Shown here one piece after another: positions 22,701 to 34,700 of a stretch of DNA of 64,000 nucleotides. The stretch lies in contig CM026400.1 of the NCBI GenBank assembly GCA_014843695.1, positions 9,676,015 through 9,740,014 of the forward strand, written 5' to 3'. The position numbers and the translations under genes are program-made. The notes beneath the pieces are model-generated. The model worked only from the letters and a program-made list of their open reading frames with translations. It ran no database searches and was not told where the DNA came from. Every line of letters begins with the position of its first letter. The stretch's first letter is position 1. This stretch comes from Archivesica marissinica. Taxonomy: Eukaryota; Mollusca; Bivalvia; Venerida; Vesicomyidae.

Positions 22701-25700
22701 TATAGTATATTAACCTAAATCTCTATGTAGTCCCAGTAATATCTATGGAGGTGGGATAGATATGGCGACTACTTATCCACTACATGATAGCTAAATGGCT
22801 GTCGTTTGTATGGAGTTATACTAGTATATTAACCTAAATCTCTTTGAAGGAAAGGGTTAGATAAGATCTTGCACGAGTGGTGCTGTTATAATTTCAAGTT
22901 GTGTAAGTTACTTAACATCATGTTCTATCTGTTATATTATACCGAATATTAGACAAGCAAATTTTATTTAAATTTCTCTCACTCACATTCGGTCCGTCTC
23001 TCCCATCTCTCATGTGTTGGGGGAAAGCTCTAGATAAGAGGGATATTATCGGAAAATGATGGAAATGATTGAAAACTACTCATCTTATCTAGAGCTCTAT
23101 ATTAAATATCAATCAGTGAAGATGCTGATGGGAAAGCATATTATTATATGCAAATTAAATAAAGAAGACATTTAAGGTTGCGAAGTGGCTTTCTTCTTCA
23201 GACGACATTTTTGTTGTTTATCTGCGTAAGGGAGATAATTTTGCGGTGTGTCGTAATTTTCACACGCCGTGAGATTTTGAGGCCCACAGACTCTATGAAA
23301 ATAAACGCCCGGAACACGTCACATACAGTAAAGAAAATATGCAAATGAGGTATAATATGTTAGTATAGCTCAGAACGCATGTCTTAATGGTGTGCACCAC
23401 AAAGGTGTGTGTACGAATTATCGGTGCATATAATGTTGATCACATGACTGCGCTAGTGTGTTCAGTCATGTGATATGGCGTGAATGTTCGTCCACATGTA
23501 ATTTTGCTATTCTATCGCCACGGGAACGGGATCCATGAATGGGTTTCACATTGATTTAAGATTGAATTAAGATTGGTTATTGTAAGCATCTTATAATGTT
23601 ACGTAAACGAATATGTAAATATAAAATATATGAAACATCGCTGAGGTGCACTGGATACAGTTTTCCAGAGTTTTTTTACATTATTCGTATTACTATTAAT
23701 GAATTTTTACCTCTGGTTTTTACACTGGTCCGGTGTATCTCGCAGTCTGTACCAAGGGTGTGTTTAGTATATTTGAGTATACATATATGCACTATAGTAA
23801 GAACCTGCACTATAGTAAGAACCTGCACTATAGTAAGAACCTGTACTATAGTAAGAACCTGCACTATAGTAAGAACCTGCAGTAAGAACCTGCACTATAG
23901 TAAGAACCTGTACTATAGTAAGAACCTGCACTATAGTAAGAACCTGCACTATAGTAAGACCCTGTACTATAGTAAGAACCTGCACTATAGTAAGAACCTG
24001 CAGTAAGAACCTGCACTATAGTAAGTAGACAATCCTCTTGCCACATGGTCCATCAGCAAACTGTGTTGTTCGGGACTTTAATAAGAACCTGCACTATAGT
24101 AAGAACCTGCAGTAAGAACCTGCACTATAGTAAGAACCTGCAGTAAGAACCTGCACTATAGTAAGAACCTGAAGTAAGAACCTGCACTATAGTAAGAACC
24201 TGCAGTAAGAACCTGCACTATAGTAAGAACCTGCAGTAAGAACCTGCACTATAGTAAGAACCTGCACTATAGTAAGAATCTGCAGTAAGAACCTGCACTA
24301 TAGTAAGAACCTGCACTATAGTAAGAACCTGCAGTAAGAACCTGCAGTAAGAACCTGAACTATAGTAAGAACCTGCAGTAAGAACCTGCAGTACGAACCT
24401 GCAGTAAGAACCTGCAGTAAGAACCTGCACTATAGTAAGAACAGTAAGAACCTGCACTATAGTAAGAACCTGCACTATAGTAAGAACCTGCAGTAAGAAC
24501 CTGCACTATAGTAAGAACCTGCAGTAAGAACCTGAAGTAAGAACCTGAAGTAAGAACCTGCACTATAGTAAGAACCTGCAGTAAGAACCTGCACTATAGT
24601 AAGAACCTGCAGTAAGAACCTGCACTATAGTAAGAACCTGCAGTAAGAACCTGCACTATAGTAAGAACCTGCACTATAGTAAGAACCTGCACTATAGTAA
24701 GAACCTGCAGTAAGAACCTGCACTATAGTAAGAACCTGCAGTAAGAACCTGCACTATAGTAAGAACCTGAAGTAAGAACCTGCACTATAGTAAGAACCTG
24801 CAGTAAGAACCTGCACTATAGTAAGAACCTGCAGTAAGAACATGCACTATAGTAAGAACCTGCACTATAGTAAGAACCTGCACTATAGTAAGAACCTGCA
24901 GTAAGAACCTGCACTATAGTAAGAACCTGCACTATAGTAAGAACCTGCACTATAGTAAGAACCTGCACTATAGTAAGAACCTGCAGTAAGAACCTGCACT
25001 ATAGTAAGAACCTGCAGTAAGAACGTGAAGTAAGAACCTGCAGTAAGAACCTGAAGTAAGAACCTGCACTATAGCAAGAATCTGCAGTAAGAACCTGCAC
25101 TATAGTAAGAACCTGCAGTAAGAACCTGCACTATAGTAAGAACCTGCAGTAAGAACCTGCACTATAATAAGAACCTGCAGTAAGAACCTGCACTATAATA
25201 AGAACCTGCAGTAAGAACCTGCACTATAGTAAGAACCTGCACTATAGTAAGTAGACAATCCTCTTGCCACATGGTCCATCAGCAAACTGTGTTGTTCGGG
25301 ACTTTAATATAGCATGTTGAAATGCTTGGTAAAAATGGTATATATAAATGTTGCCCATGACAATAGAATTGTGCTGGTGTTAATATAATATAAAGGTATG
25401 ACATATTGATTCTGACGTCACGATTGGCTCTCTTTCATGGGAAATAGAGAACAGCAAACGAAAACAATGAACAATACTAGCTCTTATATGAACTGATAGA
25501 ATACTCTGGTCCAAGCATATGGAAGTGTCTACCATTGGAAATTAAGACGTCCAGATCTTTAAATATGTTCAAGACAAAATGTAAATTATGGATACAACAA
25601 CTTTTAGACACTAGAAAGTTATAAATTAGGGATGGCAACGAATGGTGATTGTGATATATGAATATTCGGATGATCTTCCGAACGAATATTCAAATATTCG

Positions 25701-28700
25701 CAAATTTCTCCAACTTTGGATTTCCACTTTACTCTTGCATCGCTGACAGGCAACACCGTTCTATTGAAAGTGGTGGCATGTTAGAATTATGTAAACGTGA
25801 AGTCTACTGTCGGCGTTTTAAATATGCGGCTTGTGTTGATTGATAAACAACTCCGCTTGTTGACTTGGTGGGTTTGTGAAAATAAAATTTCGCTCTCTGA
25901 ATGGGGATAAGTTTGAAGAAATAAACTAAGTTAAATTACAACAATTTTAATTAGTGAACACAATCTCTTTATATTAGATTGGAACAAACAAACATGTCTG
26001 CAATAGCGCGTGTCATACGTTCACTGTCACTTTTTGTAAGTTTATTGGGCGTTTGAACAAACGACGTCATAAAGACCTGTTTCTTATCTCCATCACAATT
26101 TGAGGTTGACGTGCCCGCACTATTAGGGTGCTTACTGCTTAGATGATTCCTTAGATTAGAAGTAGTCCCTAAGTATGCAAACACTCCATTACATAGCGTA
26201 CATTTGGCACTTTTCTTATCCTGAGAACGAGTGAAATATTTCCAAACATGGGATGGCATAGGCGGCATTTTGAATTAACTGAATAATAGTACAACGGTAT
26301 TAAAATATTGGAAGCATTAGTGACCAATACATTACAATCGGACGTTAAATAGAAATCTTATTTGCTCAATTATTGCACTCAATATTGAGCAGATACCTGT
26401 GTCTTTACAAACTGATGTCGGGTAACGTCGTTTGAAGCTTGCCGACAGTAATAGGTTTAATAAACATTAATTACATGCACATGTGTTGCCATCAAACATT
26501 CCGACCAGGGACCGTCGTATTTTAGTGTGAATCATTAAACTCTTTGTATGTTTTCATGGGCTACAATTAGTACCTGTAAAACAAATGCTTCTCAGTTTGT
26601 GTCCCGTCCAATAGACTGCATTAATCAATTAGTGACCCCTGTAAGGCGTGAACAACATGTCATCACCCTCCTTTGTTATTTGGAGCCAAATCGCGATGAC
26701 ATTTCGCACCTTCAGGCACGCATTGGGTCATTCTTTGTTTTCGAAACTTAATTGATTGAAATTTAAACAAACATATATATCCTTTTAAGTTATGATTTAA
26801 CTGCAATTTATTAAAATTTGATTTGAATTTTATTTTTTAATATTCGAATATGGTTTTAATATTCGAACATTCGTTGCCATCCCTATTATGAATATAATGA
26901 TTGTCATTCAATATGCTTATGTCGTTTTGTATTTCGATAACATTACCAGATTTGTTTAAGTTACATTGTACAACATTATACATGTATATTGCATGGCGTA
27001 ACTGTGTACTTTGTTTATAATTATTGGGCCTATTTACTCTTAGAGAGTATTCAGGGGGAGTAACTGACCGATGTCTCTCATTATACACAATAACGATCAC
27101 AGAATTAATAGCGTTCAGCTATCAATTGTGATGAGTGCCAAACAAAACGTGTACACTCGTGTGTGTGTCCTACGCTACACTCGTGGACTGATGGAAGAGT
27201 GTGTGTGTCCTACATTACACTCATGGACTGAAGGAAGTGTGTTTGTCCTACATTACACTCGTGGACTGTAGGAAGAGTGTGTGTCCTACGTTACACTCGT
27301 GGACTGAAGGAAGAGTGTGTGTCCTACGCTACACTCGTGGACTGATGGAAGAGTGTGTGTGTCCTACATTACACTCATGGACTGAAGGAAGTGTGTTTGT
27401 CCTACATTACACTCGTGGACTGAAGGAAGAGTGTGTGTCCTACGTTACACTCGTGGACTGAAGGATGAGTGTGTGTCCTACGTTACACTCATGGACTGAT
27501 GGAAGAGTGTGTGTCCCACGTTACACTCGTGGACTGAAGGAAGAGTGTGTGTCCTACGTTACACTCGTGGACTGAAGGAAGAGTGTGTGTCCTACATTAC
27601 ACTCGTGGACTGAAGGAAGAGTGTGTGTCCTACGTTACACTCATGGACTGATGGAAGAGTGTGTGTCCTACGTTACACTCATGGACTGATGGAAGAGTGT
27701 GTGTCCTACATTACACTCGTGGACTGATGGAAGAGTGTGTGTCCCACGTTACACTCATGGACTGAAGGAAGAGTGTGTGTCCCACGTTACACTCGTGGAC
27801 TGAAGGAAGAGTGTGTGTCCCACGTTACACTCGTGGACTGAAGGAAGAGTGTATGTCCCACGTTACTTGTGGACAGCTGGACTGAAGGAAGAGTGTGTGA
27901 TCTACGTTACTCGTGGACAGCTGAACTGACAGAATAGTGTGTGTCCTATGTTACTCGTGGACTGAAGGAAGAGTGTGTGTCCTACGTTACACTGATGGAC
28001 TGAAGGAAGAGTGTGTGTCCTACATTACACTTGTGGACAGCTGGACTGAAGGAAGAGTGTGTGTCCTACATTACACTCGTGGACAGCTGGACTGATGGAT
28101 GAGTGGTGTCCTACGTTACACTCGTGGACTGAAGGAAGAGTGTGTGTCCTACATTACACTCGTGGACTGAAGGAAGAGTGTGTGTCCTACGTTACACTCG
28201 TGGACAGCTGGACTGAAGGAAGAGTGTGTGTCCTACGTTACACTCGTGGACAGCTGGACTGAAGGAAGAGTGTGTGTCCTACGTTACACTCGTGGACAGC
28301 TGGACTGAAGGAAGAGTGTGTGTCCTACGTTACACTCGTGGACAGCTGGACTGAAGGAAGAGTGTGTGTCCTATGTTACACTCGTGGACAGCTGGACTGA
28401 AGGAAGAGTGTGTGTCCTACGTTACACTCGTGGACAGCTGGACTGAAGGAAGAGTGTGTGTCCTACATTACACTCGTGGACAGCTGGACTGAAGGAAGAG
28501 TGTGTGTGCTACGGTACACTCGTGGACAGCTCGTGGACAGAGTGTTTTACGTTTCCCATATGAGCAACGCCTCCATAAGAGACTAGTCATTTTAGATTAT
28601 TGGAGGATAGTGCAATGATACAGACAGAGACCCATTCCAGAGGAGAAGCATGCACGGACACGAGACCTCGGTTGAAAGTCCCATCTGAAAGACTGTTAAT

Positions 28701-31700
28701 TTTATTATGGTGAGACGGGGGATCAAACTGAGGGAAGACAAACTGACAAGAAGTGCTAACAATTCCTCACATGGTTGTTTGTTCATGCGAGCTAAAACCA
28801 TCAAAGGGCCACAACCCAGTGTACAATATTGTGTAGCCTTCCTTATTTGTATTTCTTAATAGTTAACAAACTGAAAAATACAGTGATACATGTCTTAGCA
28901 GTCACCTCTGTTAAACAGCCAACCTGTATTAACCCATTCCTACATAGAGATTTAGGTTAATATACTATTATATCTCCATACAAACGACAGCCATTTAGCT
29001 ATCATGCAGTGGATAAGTAGTCGCCATATCTATCCCACCTCCATAGATATTACTGGGACTACATGGGATTTAGGTTAATATATTATTATATCTCCATACA
29101 AACGACAGCCATTTAGCTATCATGCAGTGGATAAGTAGTCGCCATATCTATCCCACCTCCATATATATTACTGGGACTACATAGAGATTTAGGTTCATAT
29201 ACTATTATATCTCCATACAAACGACAGCCATTTAGCTATCATGCAGTGGATAGGTAGTCGCCATATCTATCCCACCTCCATATATATTACTGGGACTACA
29301 TGAGATTTATTATGAGCATTGGTTTGGTTACTACATTGTCAATGTATGTCGTATTGGTAATGGCGTCAAGAGGTGCTGGAGCCGTTACAATAAGCCCTTA
29401 AGCAAGGCATTTAAATTCCACGTTGCCTCTTCTCTCTCCTTCGTGGCGATGGATTCCATCAGGAATGAGGTCTTGAGAGTGATTAATATAAGTTGAAAGA
29501 ACTTGTTTCGCAATCGAGCTAAAATCAATTTGTATAAACTAAGAGGTGCTTCTATGAGGGAAAGGGTTAAGCAGAATTTACAAAATTGCAATCTATGCAA
29601 TATTTAGCAATAATTTCTTCAAACAACTGTGGCTGGCGGCTTAAAGACAGGTTCGATTGTTTGTTTTTGGGTTTTAAAAGCACACCGACAGTCATATGGT
29701 CACTCTCCAGCTATTATTAGTGGAGGAAGACCCCGGGTGCCAATTCGAGCAGTATTTCAGGGGAGGGCAGGCAACTAGGTAAAACCACCGACCTTCCAAA
29801 AACCAGCTGGAAAGCATCCTCACATGAACTACTGCGACACCCCTGTAGGATTTGAACCTGCAGTGGTTAGGGGCAAGTGATTTGAGGTCAACGACCGTAA
29901 CCACTCGGCCATGGAGACCGCTAGGTTTGAGTGTGCAACGATGAATATGACAAGCTGAAGTGCACAAACCTTCGATGCTCCAAACTGTATCCGAGCCTTG
30001 CCTTTAACAAGTGTGGCAGCTATCTGATATATAACAGACTCCATACTATAGGCACTGCTCCAACCCTGTAATATATCATAATGCAATCGGTACAAACAGT
30101 ACAGTTTAACATGTGTGGTAACTATCTGATATATAACAGACTCCATACTATAGGCACTGCTCCAACCCTGTAATATATCATAATGCAATCGGTACAAACA
30201 GTACAGTTTAACAAGTGTGGCAGCTATCTGATATATAACAGACTCCATACTATAGGCACTGCTCCAACCCTGTAATATATCATAATGCAATCGGTACAAA
30301 CAGTACAGTTTAACAAGTGTGGCAGCTATCTGATATATAACAGACTCCATACTATAGGCACTGCTCCAACCCTGTAATATATCATAATGCAATCGGTACA
30401 AACAGTACAGTTTAACAAGTGTGGCAGCTATCTGATATATAACAGACTCCATACTATAGGCACTGCTCCAACCCTGTAATATATCATAATGCAATCGGTA
30501 CAAACAGTACAGTTTAACAAGTGTGGCAGCTATCTGATATATAACAGACTCCATACTATAGGCACTGCTCCAACCCTGTAATATATCATAATGCAATCGG
30601 TACAAACAGTACAGTTTAACATGTGTGGCAGCTATCTGATATATAACAGACTCCATACTATAGGCACTGCTCCAACCCTGTAATATATCATAATGCAATC
30701 GGTACAAACAGTATAGTTTAACAAGCGTGGCAGCTATCTGATATATAACAGCCTCCATACCCTGTAATATACACAGGGCTCACGCTAGAGGGTGAATCGG
30801 GTGAACTGGTCGCTTTATTTTCCGTCACTTTGACGACAAAAGACATCAGAGCGACATCCATTTCGCCTTATTTCTGGAGGATATAATTGCTAATTAATGG
30901 TAATCCGTTTTTGTCATTTGAAATCCTGGAAATTCACGCCGCAAGGCATAGTAAGCTAATCTCCCCCACATCTGCATACATGCCGAAATTCAATCAACTT
31001 AATACAGTTAATACGCATAGCCAATCAGCGACGCCGAAGCAAACATATTTACATAATTCCCAGCCTAATTAACATAAATAGCCGGATGATCTTTATCCAA
31101 ATTATCGATGCTGCATGACACAAGATACCAATTTATAACAATCAGTGTTGAAATACAGGTAAGTGTAAACTTTTTTAGTCATTGTCGAAAATATGTGCGA
31201 AAAATTACTACCGTAATGAAAAATCAATTTGCTGGAATTTGGAATGTTCCAAAGCTATTTACGGAAAATTACTCGGATCAAGGTAATATTCTGTAGTCGG
31301 ACTAAATTTATTGGGTTGGCTTACCAATTATTTCAGTGCCTAATGTATGCAGTGTATATAATATTGATAGCCAGTCGTAGACTCATGCATTTTGAATATG
31401 CGATACCGGTGTCATATGATATTTTTACCCGCCTATTTTTCCCCCCCTATGAGACTTGGTTAGGGTTAAAATATTGGGGGGGCGGATGAAAATCTCATAG
31501 GGGGGTGAAAATCTCATGGCATTTTTTTCACCCGCGGGTGAAAATCTCATGTGACACCGGGTCCACAATCGCAAAGTATCTGCCACCAGTGATGGATAAA
31601 ACTGCCTTGTTACCAAAGAAAACAATATAATTTAGGAGTTTTTCCGATTTATTTCAATTGGTGACTAAATATATTTTATGAAAATCACTTGTTTTCATAG

Positions 31701-34700
31701 CAATGCCTACAGTTCACGTCACTATCTTACATTATGAATGATTTTTTTTTAGTTGATTTCGTAAATGATACGAGTTATACATATTATAAAGCCATACATA
31801 TGTGTTTAAATCCAAATTTTCATATCTATTGAAATGAATATGTCTGCTTTATATAAGAAATGTATGCAAATTAACGATATTACAATGTCGTCGAACCGTA
31901 CTCGATCCGTTTCGTACCGATTTCGTGCATAATAAAATTAAATGCAGATCAGTTTTTTTTGTATAATCAACATTTCTATTGGTTTGTTAAGATTCATCTG
32001 CGTGCAGGACCCAGAAGGCTCAGATGTTGAACTCTCAACTCCTCATGATCATTTGGTGACCTTTGCAACCGGGATACAATGTAGTGCTATACAAGTTACA
32101 AAGTAACATGAAACATAGTTGTAAGGTCCTAAACCCAACTCGGCAAAGTAGGTCTGGTTGCACCAAAATCACACCTTGGCCTAGAGGTAATTATATGATC
32201 GGGAAATTGTTACCTGTACGGAAAGTACCAACATGCATATTGACTTTTGAAAAATACAGCTTGATATCAAAAATCTTTCAAGTCTAGTGAATGGAATGCC
32301 CTGCAGCTTTTCTACATACAATAGTTCCTATATCCTGCAAACCTCGACTAAATACGGTTTCACTATAATTATGCAGTCGTTCAAAAGTCTCCCCACCTCT
32401 TCCTACATTTTCTCACTTCTCCCTGAATCATCTGCAGGGAGAAGTGACTTCTCCCAAAATGTTCACATTCAGAGATCACCTGGAATTAGCCAACATTGCT
32501 GGGGAATTTTCTGAAACGCTGGTTGTGCAGTGGTATAGCAGGGTTCATTCTAGGTCAGAATTTATGGGAGAAGTGAGAAAGCGCGTGATCACTTCCTTAA
32601 ATGGTGTTCTTTAATATACTTCTGCAAAAAAGGGTTAAAATGCACAGTACAACCATTAAATACAACATTTGAATAGAAGGAGTTCTTTATAATGGGCCAG
32701 TGTATCTTATGAGACAACATTTTGTTTGAAAACCAGAGGGTGAAGTCAGGGTCCCTAGGGCAACAATTTTTCGCCCACATCGCCCTCTAGAATGATCCCT
32801 GGGTATAGTCGTCGTGGGGGTGAACAGCATGAAAAGGAAAGTAAATAAGATATCAATGTACGTACCTGTTTTGTTAATAACTCCATACATATAGCACCGC
32901 CGCCTAAGACATAGCCTCCTTTTAGAACTGGCATTATCACTCGGATGAACGGGGGTTCAAATGGAAAATTTTCCTGAAAATCATAGATTATTGCGGTTTA
33001 CTCGTTGAAGCCAAAATGAAACATTTATATCTCAAATCACTCATAGTAAACTTGATCAACACAAAGGTTATGTTATGTTATATTTCGGGTTTTACGCCTG
33101 CATCAGCACCATTTCGGGCTATATCGCCGGTGGGCAGTTTACTCAACAACAACTTTCTGGGCAGGCTCCAACGGTTAACAGTACTTGGGTTCTCCGTAAG
33201 AAACTGTCAACTTTTTCCAATAAATGAGATACGGCCTGAGTGGGGCTCGAACCCGCGACCATCAGTGATGATAGATTACAGTGGTATACAAGTCAGCGAC
33301 CGTAACCACTCGACCACGGAGGAGGACTCAACACAAAGGATCCGTAAATCCACACCAGATAAATCTCAACTCACTCATAGAAAACTTGATCAACACAAAG
33401 GATCCGTAAATCCACACCAGATAAATCTCATCTCACTCATAGTAAACTTGATCAACACAAAGGATCCGTAAATCCACACCAGATAAATCTCAACTCACTC
33501 ATAGTAAACTTGATCAACACAAAGGATCCGTAAATCCACACCAGATAAATCTCATCTCACTCATAGTAAACTTGAATCTACAAGTACTGTATATCTGGAT
33601 TTATTTTGTGACAATCTAATTTTCGCGTACACCTTCAAATTTTCAAAACTGCGAAGATGGACAGTATGAAATGTATGCCATGCTTTTCACGTTTAGGTTG
33701 CTAATTGTGTAAATCGTGATGGCGCAGTGGTAGTACTTTCGCTACTGGTGCGAAAAGCCCGAAGTTCGCTCAAAGCTATAGTTGTTACGTTTCTAAGGCA
33801 AGGCATTTAAATTCCACGTTGCCTCTTCTCTCTCCTCATGGCAATGGATTCCATCAGAAATGAGGTCTTGAGAGTGATTAATATAAGTTGGAAGAACTTG
33901 TTTCGCAATCAAGCTACAATAAATTTAAATAAACACAATGCAGCCTATAAATGCTCTGAATGGACATACTTCCGGTGCATGTTTTCCAATGGGAATTAAA
34001 ATGACATATCAAGAATTTAATTTATACATATACACATTACAGCTTTTGATTATCATTAATGTTTCCATAGATACGTATTGTTTCCATAGATACGTATGTT
34101 CAATATAATCCCAAAATTAATACAGTATAAAAGTATATTTGCACGGTATAAACCGGCTACGTATTTTATCCCTATCCAGAACCGGCGTAAAAGTAAAATA
34201 CTCCACATAAACAGCAGTATGAATTTCGAAGCTAAATAATTGCAAACATTAGATTCGCGAATATTAAAACAGATACATAAATGCAAAATTTGCAACACGT
34301 GAATATAACCTAATAAACGGTAAATCTCAAATCACTCATAGAACATGGATATGATGTATATCTGTAGTTTAAATACTCACCTGTGATTGTACACATGGTT
34401 GAAATACTCACCTGTGATTGTACACATGGTTGAAATACTCACCTGTGATTGTACACATGGTTGAAGTACTCACCTGTGATTGTACACATGGTTGAAATAC
34501 TCACCTGTGATTGTACACATGGTTGAAATACTCACCTGTGATTGTACACATGGTTGAAATACTCACCTGTGATTGTACACATGGTTGAAATACTCACCTG
34601 TGATTGTACACATGGTTGAAGTACTCACCTGTGATTGTACACATGGTTGAAATACTCACCTGTGATTGTACACATGGTTGAAATACTCACCTGTGATTGT

